Below are positions 16,863-24,438 of a stretch of 49,385 bases of DNA, piece after piece. This DNA comes from Thermomicrobiales bacterium (GTDB lineage: Bacteria; Chloroflexota; Chloroflexia; Thermomicrobiales; UBA6265): NCBI GenBank assembly GCA_020432165.1, contig JAGQGU010000017.1:1-49385 (forward strand), read 5' to 3'. Every line of letters begins with the position of its first letter. Within the stretch, counting starts at the first letter, position 1. Under the pieces are notes generated by a model. It saw only the letters and a list, made by a program, of their open reading frames with translations, made no database searches and was not told where the DNA came from. The position numbers and the translations under genes were made by a program.

Positions 16863-16919
16863 CCTGCCGCCCCGTGGTGCTTCTGACGTGTTCGTCAGCA
16901 AACCTCCGGCTCGGCAGGC
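16862..16919 (-). promoter_or_regulatory. Alternative stems of the lysC attenuator
   Basis: On the minus strand GCCTGCCG (16912-16919) pairs perfectly with CGGCAGGC (16862-16869), enclosing the hairpin CTGACG-AACA-CGTCAG. The first arm starts a few bases after the Thr/Ile codons, where a stalled ribosome would cover it. The second arm abuts the terminator. This gives the mutually dependent structures expected of translation-controlled attenuation; the exact pairing order is inference. Confidence 0.6.
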
Positions 16920-17005
16920 CAGCGAATAATAGTCTCAATAATGGTAGTCATCATCGAGGGGGACATTCGCAGATCCGTGCCGGTGGTGGTCATCAGCGCA
17001 CTCAT
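16895..17005 (-). CDS. Thr/Ile-rich leader peptide of the lysC-asd operon (thrL-like)
   Basis: This 36-codon open frame runs from ATG at 17005 to TGA at 16895, and in-frame ATGs also occur at 16993, 16966, 16954 and 16951. Near its end it encodes MMTTIIETII followed by RWPAEPEVC; an earlier stretch is MTTTGT. Thr and Ile make up seven of the ten residues in the key run. They are the end products of the pathway that lysC and asd feed, as in the E. coli thr leader. A matching promoter lies just upstream and an intrinsic terminator 33 nt downstream. No strong ribosome-binding site is seen. The ATG at 17005 lies about 10 nt after the -10 box, so near-leaderless translation is possible, or initiation at an internal ATG. 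Confidence 0.75.
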   Translation of the reverse strand: MSALMTTTGTDLRMSPSMMTTIIETIIRWPAEPEVC

Positions 17006-17014
17006 CACAGCATC

Positions 17015-17043
17015 ACTATAGGTTTACACACCGAAGATTGCAA
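17015..17043 (-). promoter_or_regulatory. Promoter of the lysC-asd leader
   Basis: On the minus strand there is a -35 TTGCAA (17038-17043), a 17-bp spacer and a -10 TATAGT (17015-17020). The predicted transcription start is within a few bases of the leader ATG at 17005. Confidence 0.7.
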
Positions 17044-17097
17044 GGTTTTGCACAATCCCTCTGGGCGTTTTGCCGAATTCATTGCTTTCCGGGCAAG

Positions 17098-17132
17098 GGA
17101 GGGAGGTCAGCCACACGGACTGACCTCCCTCC
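17098..17132 (-). terminator. 13-bp hairpin terminator after the Ig-like membrane protein gene
   Basis: GGAGGGAGGTCAG (17098-17110) and CTGACCTCCCTCC (17120-17132) form a perfect 13-bp stem with a 9-nt loop. It lies 21 nt past the stop of the 17154-18068 gene and separates it from the lysC promoter. There is no T-tract in either direction, so termination is likely but not of the classic type. Confidence 0.55.
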
Positions 17133-17153
17133 AGCGGTGATCAGTTGCTGTTG

Positions 17154-18068
17154 TTACTCAGAATCGGGTTTGCTCCGACCGTAAGCGTAGCCCGCGATTG
17201 TGCCGAAGAGTGTCAGCACCGCGGTGAACTCGTGAGCAATGATGCCGATCACGACGGCGAAGCCCAGAATCAGAATGCTCGTCACGAGTGTTCCCCAGCC
17301 CGCAGTTGGATTTGGCAGTGTCGCGATGTCTTTGCGCGCTTCGGCGAGGACAATGATATCGAAGGTGGCTTCTCCTTCGGCTCCCTCAATCGTCGCCATG
17401 AGTGTCACTGTACCCACCACAGAAGGCAGCACGCGAACTGTTGCTCCCGCCTGCTTTGTCCAGCCATGAGCACTGTCCTTGAGTGACCACTTGATCGTGA
17501 GATTCGTGGTATCGACCGCAGTGCCGTCATCAGCAGATGTCACCGATGCGGTATACGCGCCCTCCTGATTGAGTACCAGTTCGGCTGGACCCGTGATCTT
17601 CACGTTGTATTTAGGAGTCGGAGGTGGTTCTTTTTGGCCAGGCACCAACGTTTTCATTGGTGGCTGGCGTTCAAATACCGTCGAATCCTGCGAGATCGTT
17701 ACGCTCAAACCTCGTTTGAGGTACTCGTTATGCAGCGCAATATACCGATCCTCCGACCGATCGAAGCGTCTCAGGGCAAGACCAATGACTAACCCAACGA
17801 TAGTGAGCACGGCGAGAACGACCCAGAACTCAAACTTGGTATCTGCTGGCCACGACCACCAGGAGGAACTCTCATCCTCTCCCTTGTTGGCTGGAGGAGT
17901 CGCGACATCGGCAGGTGCGGATGTCGCCTCTGGAGCCTCCGTCGCAACCGGGGTGGCGTCTTGTGCCGATGTATTGCCCAAATGGGAATCAGCCTGTGTG
18001 AAGACAGCCAGGGCGGTCATTGCGACGAGGAATGCGATGACAGAAAGCACCGGATATCGCTTTAACAT
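17154..18068 (-). CDS. Membrane protein with Ig-like extracytoplasmic domain, unknown function
   Basis: This protein of about 304 residues has an N-terminal signal or anchor segment (VLSVIAFLVAMTALAVF). A low-complexity linker rich in Ala, Thr, Pro and Glu follows, then a hydrophobic helix (FWVVLAVLTIVGLVIGLAL). A beta-rich Ig/invasin-like domain (VKITGPAELVLNQEGAYTAS to GEATFDIIVLAE) comes next, and two hydrophobic segments close the protein. The domain is like those that follow 'P-x-x-v-x-x-G-x-x-x-x-x-a' patterns in bacterial surface proteins. I chose the ATG at 18068 because GAGGAG lies 7 nt upstream; the ATG at 18074 is too close to it. GTGATA-N9-TATCAC at 18120-18140 upstream may be an operator. 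Confidence 0.75.
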   Translation of the reverse strand: MLKRYPVLSVIAFLVAMTALAVFTQADSHLGNTSAQDATPVATEAPEATSAPADVATPPANKGEDESSSWWSWPADTKFEFWVVLAVLTIVGLVIGLALRRFDRSEDRYIALHNEYLKRGLSVTISQDSTVFERQPPMKTLVPGQKEPPPTPKYNVKITGPAELVLNQEGAYTASVTSADDGTAVDTTNLTIKWSLKDSAHGWTKQAGATVRVLPSVVGTVTLMATIEGAEGEATFDIIVLAEARKDIATLPNPTAGWGTLVTSILILGFAVVIGIIAHEFTAVLTLFGTIAGYAYGRSKPDSE

Positions 18069-18313
18069 GGGCATACTCCTCAACTCGTGCCGATCCGCAT
18101 ATATTCCCCAGCTGCTTGTGTGATAGTCCTACGTTATCACGACGAAGACCGAATTCAAGAGGTATCGGAGCCGTACCTTATCAAGTCATGGATTGTGGTG
18201 AAGTAGCGCAATGCTATGGATGAAGTCCCTTTCCCGCCACCCCATTCCGCGGTACGCTATCAAAGTTGAAGTGTTGGATTGGGTCGCAATGTGGCGACCG
18301 GAAAGGGACCACC

Positions 18314-19249
18314 GTGAAAACCTTTACCATGCCGGGAACCTATATCGTCGTGCCGAATGTCGTCCTCGGGGTGATGCGCATCTACGAGAAGACCGATGCG
18401 GAGATTCAGAAGCTCTATGCCACAGCCCGCGAGTCGGGGATCAACTTCTTTGATCACGCTGCTGTCTACGGCGGTGTCATGCACGGCTGCGAGGAGCGCT
18501 TTGCTGAAGCACTCAAGCTGAGTGCTGACGAGCGTGCGGAGATCATTCTCCAGACCAAGGCAGGCATCGTTCGTGAAGGTCCGTACTTCGATTACTCCTA
18601 TGAGGAGATCACGAGTTCCGTCGATGCTTCATTGAAGGCATTGCAGACCGACTATATCGATATCTTGCTCCTGCATCGCCCTGATGCATTGGTTGAGCCA
18701 GAGGAAGTCGCCCGCGCGTTCGATGATCTGCAGATGTCCGGTAAGGTGCGGGCTTTTGGTGTCTCCAATCACACACCGCGCCAGATTGATCTGCTGAAGA
18801 AGGCGGTGGAGCAGCCGCTGATCGCGAATCAGTTGCAACTTTCCATCACTCATGCACCCATCATCACCCAGGGTGTTGCCGCAAATATGCACGGGTTAGA
18901 CCAGTCCACCACGCTCGATGGCGGTGGCATTGTTGATTACTGCCGTCTGCACGACATTACCGTGCAGGCATGGAGTCCGTTCCAGGCGGGATTCTTCAAT
19001 GGTCCCTTCCTTGGCAATCCGGAATATGCTGAACTGAATGCGGTGATCGATCGCCTGGCCGCCGCTTATGAGGTCTCGCCGCTTGCGATTGCAACCGCCT
19101 GGATCACACGCCACCCCGCGAATATGCAGGTGGTGCTGGGCACGACCAACCCGGAGCGTGTGGCCGCCGCTGCACAGGGATCGGAGATTCCGCTAACCCG
19201 TGCCGAGTGGTACGAGATTGTACGCGCGGCGGGATACATCGTTCCATAA
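18314..19249 (+). CDS. Aldo/keto reductase (YdhF-like)
   Basis: This 311-residue aldo/keto reductase has the catalytic tetrad: Asp and Tyr in INFFDHAAVYGGVMHG, Lys in IILQTKAGIV, and His in YIDILLLHRPDAL. The C-terminal cofactor segment is VVLGTTNPERVAAA. It resembles E. coli YdhF more than the YghZ-like paralog at 6661-7656. The physiological substrate is unknown. I chose the GTG at 18314 because AAAGGG lies 6 nt upstream; the next in-frame ATG is at 18329. It is monocistronic and ends at a strong bidirectional terminator. Confidence 0.88.
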   Translation: MKTFTMPGTYIVVPNVVLGVMRIYEKTDAEIQKLYATARESGINFFDHAAVYGGVMHGCEERFAEALKLSADERAEIILQTKAGIVREGPYFDYSYEEITSSVDASLKALQTDYIDILLLHRPDALVEPEEVARAFDDLQMSGKVRAFGVSNHTPRQIDLLKKAVEQPLIANQLQLSITHAPIITQGVAANMHGLDQSTTLDGGGIVDYCRLHDITVQAWSPFQAGFFNGPFLGNPEYAELNAVIDRLAAAYEVSPLAIATAWITRHPANMQVVLGTTNPERVAAAAQGSEIPLTRAEWYEIVRAAGYIVP

Positions 19250-19285
19250 ATCGGTGCCGATACCGCGCATCGCGTTCGACACCAA

Positions 19286-19324
19286 AAACGAAGAGAGGCC
19301 GCCCGGAAGCGGCCTCTCTTTTTG
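19286..19324. terminator. Bidirectional intrinsic terminator
   Basis: The 11-bp stem AGAGAGGCCGC (19292-19302) / GCGGCCTCTCT (19309-19319) has the loop CCGGAA. It is flanked by T residues on the plus strand and A residues on the left, so it works in both directions. It lies between the convergent aldo/keto reductase and cytochrome c genes. Confidence 0.9.
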
Positions 19325-19330
19325 TCCGAA

Positions 19331-19864
19331 CTATGCGCCCGGTGTGCTCTCCGGTGAGGCTTCGCTCGGATCCTGACGCTCTTCCGGATGGTTCTTGCCT
19401 TCCGGAATCTGAGCATCTGGTGTCGGCGAGACAATCGGTGTCGCGCTGTAGTTATCGCGCACGGCCTTTACTTGCTCGGCGGTGACCGGCGAAGCATTGT
19501 TGTCCCATTCCTGCCGCACGAAGGTGATGATGGCGGCGATATCTTCATCCGAATAGGTTCCATTGAAGCGCGGCATGCCACCGCGACCATACAGAACTGT
19601 GTAGATGAAGAGGGTCGGATCCTCCAGATTCGGGATCGCACCATTGTTCAGCGGCAGATAAATACCGGCTACACCATTGCCATCGGCCTGATGGCAGGCG
19701 ACGCAGACACTGTAGTAGATCTGTGCACCCCGCTCAATCTGCTCATCCACGGTCATGGCCGGGGTAGCATCATGCGCATTCGAGAGAATAGGGATGGCTG
19801 CCGCAAGGGTAATAGCAACGATCGAGACAAGTGCCGCCAGGCGCGCGGTTACGCTTCGTGTCAT
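19331..19864 (-). CDS. Exported monohaem c-type cytochrome
   Basis: This 177-residue protein has an N-terminal signal or anchor (VTARLAALVSIVAITLAAA). Its class I cytochrome c domain carries the haem motif CVACH (Cys54, Cys57, His58) and a likely axial ligand Met97 in GRGGMPRFNG. The fold ends with YSDEDIAAIITFVRQEW. The C-terminus is a Pro/Ser/Glu-rich tail. It lies 10 nt downstream of a Tat-exported flavin amine oxidase, so it probably accepts electrons from it outside the membrane, as cytochromes do for some amine-oxidase-fold dehydrogenases. A terminator follows. Confidence 0.9.
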   Translation of the reverse strand: MTRSVTARLAALVSIVAITLAAAIPILSNAHDATPAMTVDEQIERGAQIYYSVCVACHQADGNGVAGIYLPLNNGAIPNLEDPTLFIYTVLYGRGGMPRFNGTYSDEDIAAIITFVRQEWDNNASPVTAEQVKAVRDNYSATPIVSPTPDAQIPEGKNHPEERQDPSEASPESTPGA

Positions 19865-19874
19865 GGTGACCTCC

Positions 19875-21509
19875 CTATCCCTGCATCACACGTGTGTGCA
19901 GCTTCTCCACCTGCATCCAGGCGGCCTGCACAGCACCTTCCATCCACGCATTTACGTTGCTCAGGTGTTCACCCACCAGGTAAATACGACCATCCGGCTC
20001 CTGCAGAATCGGCATGACCTGCGCGCGACTCTCGGCGGTGAAGCTCGGCCAGGCTCCGAGGCTGTAGGGCTCCAGATGCCAGGCAACACTGAAGGCACTG
20101 ATGAACTCTTCTTCCATCTGCGGGTGGACCTTGCTTCCCAGGCGGACGGCAAGTTTGGCGCGATCCTCATACGGCAGCGAGCTGACATATGCGGCATCGG
20201 TACCGAAGTTGTACATGCCCAGCATCGCGCCACCCTGAGTCAGATAGTTGTCATCCGGATATCCGAGGATGCCCAACTGACTGATATTGGTGAAACTTTG
20301 GCCACCATAGATCCAGTCATCTTCCTCCCAGAAGCGACGCTTGAAGCCGATGCCCATGCGCAGTGCCATGGCATACGGTACCGAGCGGATAGCTGTGCTC
20401 ATGGCATCGCCGAAGTTTACGGAGACTTTCAGGAGCGCCGAGAGCGGGATGTTGCACATCACGTAATCGGCTTCCATGGTGGCATCTTCACCCGTGGCAC
20501 CGTCGGTGTAGGTGATGGTGACCTTGTCGTCATCCTGCTTGATCTTGGTCACCGGGCAGTTCAGCTTGACTTTGTCGCCGAAGAACTCACGGAAACCAAC
20601 ATCGTAGAGCTGATCCATACCGCCCTTTGGCTTGACCATGGTGGTCTGCCAGTCGAACGTAGCGGTGGCAGCGAGGTATCCACCGGCGGCCTGCAGCGTC
20701 GTGTCCGCAAACGGGAGCAGATCGCTGAGCGGGTAGGGATCGTTGATCGTACCGGGTGAGTAAACATCCGGCAATACCGCGAAACCACGGTGATCGGATG
20801 GTCCATAGGTGAGATCGCGCGCATCGAGAATACCCCAGTTGATGAGATAGCTCTTCCAATGCTCGATATCCTCGGCCGTAAGCGGTTCATCCAGTGCTGC
20901 CTGATCGAGCGCCTGAGCCAGATATTGACTCGTATACCCGGCCATATCTGCCTGGAGCTCGTGCAGGCGAATCTTGGTGGCGTTCATGGGGCCGTCGATA
21001 TTCTCGGCATAGACCCAGCCATTCAGATTCAGGTTCTTGTGATCGATAAGTGGCACATTCAGTTCGCGGCAGTAGTGAAAGAAGCCGTTGTGATAGAACG
21101 GCACGCGGCTCGGACCGGCATCCCACCAGAAGCCTTCGGGCCAGTCGCAAACTTGCTCGCCCTTGCCATACTCCTCACCATGGGTGCCGCCACGAATGGT
21201 CCAGACATGGCCACCGACGCGATCACGCGCTTCCAGAATCGTGACGTCATAGCCGAGCTTGATCAGCTCATAGGCGGCGGGACAGCCGCCCGGCCCGGCC
21301 CCAATGATCACCACCTTGGTGCCATTGCCGTTGCCATCCAGCTTGGGCGGCTCGGTGAGGCCGTCCATCGCATTCTGGCCCCAGGCGTTCAGCATGTTCA
21401 GCACACCGGCCGATCCCAGCGTCGCACCGGTAAGGTGCAGGAATCGTCGACGTGTCATCGGCGCACCTTTTGCGAGTTTGTGTACCGATTGGGAAACGTT
21501 TGCCGTCAT
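19875..21509 (-). CDS. Tat-exported FAD-dependent amine oxidase/dehydrogenase
   Basis: This 544-residue flavoprotein is of the monoamine oxidase/L-amino-acid oxidase family. A twin-arginine signal is clear at residues 19-35 (TRRRFLHLTGATLGSAG), so the folded enzyme would be exported. The FAD-binding fold starts KVVIIGAGPGGCPAAYEL and continues with DVTILEARDRVGGH (about 66-101). The C-terminal FAD block includes GRIYLVGEHLSNVNAWMEGA, typical of the family. The ATG at 21509 has GAGGAG 5-6 nt upstream; the longer open frame to 21857 runs through the promoter region. Its partner downstream is a cytochrome c, which suggests a dehydrogenase that avoids oxygen as acceptor. The amine or amino-acid substrate is unknown. 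Confidence 0.88.
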   Translation of the reverse strand: MTANVSQSVHKLAKGAPMTRRRFLHLTGATLGSAGVLNMLNAWGQNAMDGLTEPPKLDGNGNGTKVVIIGAGPGGCPAAYELIKLGYDVTILEARDRVGGHVWTIRGGTHGEEYGKGEQVCDWPEGFWWDAGPSRVPFYHNGFFHYCRELNVPLIDHKNLNLNGWVYAENIDGPMNATKIRLHELQADMAGYTSQYLAQALDQAALDEPLTAEDIEHWKSYLINWGILDARDLTYGPSDHRGFAVLPDVYSPGTINDPYPLSDLLPFADTTLQAAGGYLAATATFDWQTTMVKPKGGMDQLYDVGFREFFGDKVKLNCPVTKIKQDDDKVTITYTDGATGEDATMEADYVMCNIPLSALLKVSVNFGDAMSTAIRSVPYAMALRMGIGFKRRFWEEDDWIYGGQSFTNISQLGILGYPDDNYLTQGGAMLGMYNFGTDAAYVSSLPYEDRAKLAVRLGSKVHPQMEEEFISAFSVAWHLEPYSLGAWPSFTAESRAQVMPILQEPDGRIYLVGEHLSNVNAWMEGAVQAAWMQVEKLHTRVMQG

Positions 21510-21546
21510 ATGTGCTCCTCTCCCGAAAGCCAGCGCAACGTTTTGT

Positions 21547-21586
21547 ACTGTGACCACAGTGTCGGGAATGAGGTGCAGAATGTCAA
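21547..21586 (-). promoter_or_regulatory. Amine oxidase promoter with ACTGTG-N2-CACAGT operator
   Basis: On the minus strand a consensus -35 TTGACA (21581-21586) and a weak -10 GACACT (21558-21563) are separated by 17 bp. A perfect palindrome ACTGTG-AC-CACAGT (21547-21560, plus strand) overlaps the -10 box. That is a repressor-type position, 38 nt before the start codon. The regulator is not identified. Confidence 0.55.
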
Positions 21587-21718
21587 TACTTTCCCTACCT
21601 GAATCGAAGATTGTCAGGATTTCCGGAATCGAGATTATGTAGAGATACTTCTTCGCGCGCAGAACCCTCTGCGGAACTGGATCAGGATAATCGCGCTCAG
21701 CAGAGACGTCATCTGTAT

Positions 21719-21748
21719 ATTGATACTTAGTATCGATAGTGGTAGAGT
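21719..21748 (+). promoter_or_regulatory. COG0523 gene promoter with 19-bp inverted-repeat operator
   Basis: TTGATA (21720-21725), a 17-bp spacer and TAGAGT (21743-21748) form a candidate promoter. The inverted repeat ATTGATAC-TTA-GTATCGAT (21719-21737, one mismatch in 8-bp arms) overlaps the -35 box. The downstream metallochaperone-type GTPase and L33 genes make a metal-sensing repressor such as Zur a candidate ligand. That is inference; the site does not match a Zur consensus I know. Confidence 0.5.
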
Positions 21749-21810
21749 GATCCGTGCGCAACTCCTGTGGCTGCGCACGAGGCAGATTTTTCTCGAGGCA
21801 CCAGATTTCC

Positions 21811-22875
21811 ATGATTCCTATAGCACAACCTACTGCACCGATTCCTGCGACGATCATTGTCGGTTTCCTCGGGGCCGGGAAAACGACCCTGTTGAACCAT
21901 CTGCTGGAGGGCGATCATGGCAAACGCATTGCCGTGATCGTGAACGATTTCTCCGAGATCAATGTCGATGCCAAGTTGGTGAGCCATACCACCGATCGAC
22001 TGATCTCGCTGTCCAATGGTTGTATCTGCTGCACCCTGCGTGATGACTTGCTGGAGGAACTGCAACAGCTCTCCGAAGCGGTGGACTTTGATCACATCGT
22101 TATCGAATCGACGGGTATCGGGGAGCCTCTGCCGATCGCCCAGGTGTTCCATATGGACGATATGCCGGGTCGGTATCGATTGCAGGAGATCGTGACGGTC
22201 ATTGATGCCGCGAATTTCTGGACGGACTATGAGCGCGATGATCTCATCGAAGACGGCGAGGGCAATCCTGTCCAGGCTCCGTTGGCGCCACTCTTGGTTG
22301 ATCAGATTGAGTACACCAACATCATCTTGCTGAACAAAACGGATCTTGCCAGTCCAGAACAGCTTGATCGATTGGATGGCTACGTTCGCAATCTGAACCC
22401 CGAGGCCGCCGTGCATCGGACGATGCGAGGTGAAATCGACCTGACTCTCGTGCTCGGCACCGGAATCTATGAATACGAGGGTGCTGAGCTTGCCGAGGAT
22501 TGGGATCTGAACTGGAACCAGGACTCCACCACGGGTGAGGCGGATGAGTATGGTTTCACCTCGTTTACATGGTTGAGTCACATTCCATTGGACGAAGAGC
22601 AGTTCATGAATCTCTTCGAAGATTGGCCCGATGGCATTATGCGTTGCAAAGGCGTTGTGCAGTTCGACTCTGGTCATCTGGCCCTGGTCTCGGTCGTGCG
22701 TGATTCGCTTGATCTGCAGTTGTTGGAGCCTGTGGATGCGGGCCTCCCGGAAGGGGAAGACATCCTTGAGATCAACGAATTGATCTTCATTGGTCGCGGC
22801 GTCTCCGCCACGGCGATGCAGGATCGGCTGGAGGCATGCCAGTCCACCGTATCTACAGCAGTTGTTCCCGCCTGA
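21811..22875 (+). CDS. COG0523 / CobW-family metal-binding GTPase
   Basis: This 354-residue G3E-family GTPase has Walker A at 18-26 (GFLGAGKTT) and the metal-binding CxCC motif at 71-74 ([11 protein letters not shown]). It also has the switch block ESTGIGEP at about 99-106 and the guanine-specificity motif NKTD at about 168. The C-terminal CobW_C domain runs to the end. Family members insert or allocate metals: zinc under zinc limitation in the ZigA/YciC group, or cobalt or iron in others. The immediate neighbour rpmG, 13 nt downstream, encodes an L33 with a lost Cys pair. This resembles zinc-sparing gene neighbourhoods. The ATG at 21811 is chosen over the frame start at 21754, which has no family sequence. 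Confidence 0.88.
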   Translation: MIPIAQPTAPIPATIIVGFLGAGKTTLLNHLLEGDHGKRIAVIVNDFSEINVDAKLVSHTTDRLISLSNGCICCTLRDDLLEELQQLSEAVDFDHIVIESTGIGEPLPIAQVFHMDDMPGRYRLQEIVTVIDAANFWTDYERDDLIEDGEGNPVQAPLAPLLVDQIEYTNIILLNKTDLASPEQLDRLDGYVRNLNPEAAVHRTMRGEIDLTLVLGTGIYEYEGAELAEDWDLNWNQDSTTGEADEYGFTSFTWLSHIPLDEEQFMNLFEDWPDGIMRCKGVVQFDSGHLALVSVVRDSLDLQLLEPVDAGLPEGEDILEINELIFIGRGVSATAMQDRLEACQSTVSTAVVPA

Positions 22876-22888
22876 CAGGAGAAGTGTT

Positions 22889-23053
22889 ATGGCAAAGAAG
22901 AAAGCAGATCGCATGGTGGTGACGATGCAGAGCACGGAGAGTTCGCACCGCTATACCACCGAGAAGAATCGCAAGAACGATCCCGGGCGTCTCGAACTGA
23001 AGAAGTTCTGCCCACGATGCCGCACGCATCAGCTTCATCGCGAAACGCGATAA
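22889..23053 (+). CDS. rpmG: 50S ribosomal protein L33, with only one CxxC pair
   Basis: This 54-residue L33 ends with [21 protein letters not shown]-like sequence (shown in part), so the second zinc pair CPRC is kept at 41-44. Where zinc-binding L33 has C-T-x-C near the N-terminus, this copy reads STES (15-18). The four-Cys site is therefore incomplete. It belongs between the zinc-binding C+ and the cysteine-free C- forms. It is cotranscribed with the COG0523 gene upstream and lies before tRNA-Trp and secE-nusG, a common bacterial order. The ribosome-binding site AGGAGAAG is good. Confidence 0.93.
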   Translation: MAKKKADRMVVTMQSTESSHRYTTEKNRKNDPGRLELKKFCPRCRTHQLHRETR

Positions 23054-23081
23054 AAACCTGGTACCGCGGAAACGCGGTCGT

Positions 23082-23154
<73 letters not shown>

Positions 23155-23294
23155 CCCGGTAGAATACCGAGTGGAATGGGGCGGAGCCACAAGGCGCGCC
23201 CCATTCATGTGTGATTACAGGCTGCCCGATGCCTCGTCTGCGAATGGGACACAACATCCATCGGGGATTGAGACAGATCAAGGGGTAACGTAAC

Positions 23295-23708
23295 GTGAGT
23301 ACGAACGAAACATACACACCCAAGCGCCGTTCTTCTTCGGGCAAGCGTCGCCCGGCTGTAGCTACGCAGACCGCTGCGGAAGAGACAGTGCAGCAAGCAT
23401 CCACAACAACCGAGGCTGATGTCATTGAGGTTGTGGATCGCAATGCTACCCGTGCCGCCGAGCGCAAGGCTGCCAAGGCGCAGAAAGAAAAGAAGACTGG
23501 AATCAGCAAGGTTGTTGATACCAAGCGTTTTGATGGTGTGCAGCGTTTCTACAACGATACGATGTCCGAGATCCGGAAGGTTATCTGGCCAACGCGTGAG
23601 CAGACCATAAATCTCACCTTGCTCGTTATCGCTCTCGCCGTTGTTGTCGGTACGATCCTGGGTGGTTTGGACTGGACCATGCTCAGGATATTCGAAGCCA
23701 TCGGGTAA
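23295..23708 (+). CDS. secE: Preprotein translocase subunit SecE
   Basis: The 137-residue protein ends with the SecE core. RFYNDTMSEIRKVIWPTREQT is the amphipathic cytoplasmic helix (shown in part order), and one membrane helix LTLLVIALAVVVGTILGGL follows. SecE clamps SecY in the membrane. The N-terminal ~70 residues form a long charged, Lys/Ala-rich extension, longer than in the shortest SecE proteins. It starts with GTG. nusG follows 39 nt later, the standard order. Confidence 0.93.
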   Translation: MSTNETYTPKRRSSSGKRRPAVATQTAAEETVQQASTTTEADVIEVVDRNATRAAERKAAKAQKEKKTGISKVVDTKRFDGVQRFYNDTMSEIRKVIWPTREQTINLTLLVIALAVVVGTILGGLDWTMLRIFEAIG

Positions 23709-23747
23709 CCGAACCACCACAGAACCCACGTTACCAGGAGGAACCTG

Positions 23748-24347
23748 ATGGAACGCCTTTCTCTGAAAGAACGCCTTGCCGCCAAGCGCGCTGCCGATGC
23801 CGGTGTGGAAGAACAACCCACCGAGGGGCAATGGTATGTGCTTCACACCTACTCGGGATACGAGAACAAGGTGAAGAAGACCATCGAAAGCCGCATTGAT
23901 GCGCTGGATATGGGCGATCGCGTCTTTGAGATCAAGGTCCCTACGCAGGACGAGGTCGAATTCAAGGATGGTGTGCGCAAGACGGTTCAGCGCAAGGTCT
24001 TCCCGGGGTATGTGCTTGTGCGCATGCTGATGGATGAGGACACCTGGTACCAGCTACGCAATACCCCCGGTGTTACCGGATTTGTCAGTCAGGATAACAA
24101 GCCGCTTCCGTTGCTGGGCGATATCGCCGCAACCGTTTCCGAAGAAGCCGAGCAGGAAGCACCCAAGGTCAATATCTCGTTCCAGATGGGCGACAAGGTG
24201 CGGATCATCGAGGGTCCGTTCGCCGATTTCACTGGTGAGGTTGACGAAGTCAATCAGGAGAAGGGCAAGATCAAAGTTCTGGTATCCTTCTTCGGGCGCG
24301 AAACGCCGGTGGAGCTCGATTTCCTCCAGGCGGAGCGCGAAGTCTAA
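23748..24347 (+). CDS. nusG: Transcription termination/antitermination factor NusG
   Basis: This 199-residue NusG has the N-terminal NGN domain (QWYVLHTYSGYENKVKKTIE, RKVFPGYVLVRM, NTPGVTGFVS) and a C-terminal KOW domain (GDKVRIIEGPFADFTGEVDE) joined by an acidic linker. NusG binds RNA polymerase and couples it to Rho or the ribosome. It lies between secE and rplK. The ATG has AGGAGGAACCTG upstream, an almost perfect ribosome-binding site. Confidence 0.97.
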   Translation: MERLSLKERLAAKRAADAGVEEQPTEGQWYVLHTYSGYENKVKKTIESRIDALDMGDRVFEIKVPTQDEVEFKDGVRKTVQRKVFPGYVLVRMLMDEDTWYQLRNTPGVTGFVSQDNKPLPLLGDIAATVSEEAEQEAPKVNISFQMGDKVRIIEGPFADFTGEVDEVNQEKGKIKVLVSFFGRETPVELDFLQAEREV

Positions 24348-24438
24348 ATTCGTCTGTTTCGGGAGAATCAGAACCGCCCATATCAACCGGTAGAATTCCG
24401 GGGGCGGGACGTGTACGTAAGCCAGAAAGGGTAATTCT

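Noticed and set aside
16729-16938. N-terminal extension of aspartate kinase by 70 residues
   Set aside because: It would be translated from the terminator hairpin and its T-tract. The family starts at LVMKYGG, and ATG 16728 has a ribosome-binding site.
16729-17010. Lysine riboswitch or T-box in the lysC upstream region
   Set aside because: No lysine-riboswitch multi-helix core or T-box sequence (such as the conserved specifier and T-box blocks) is seen. The Thr/Ile codon run with its terminator explains the region better.
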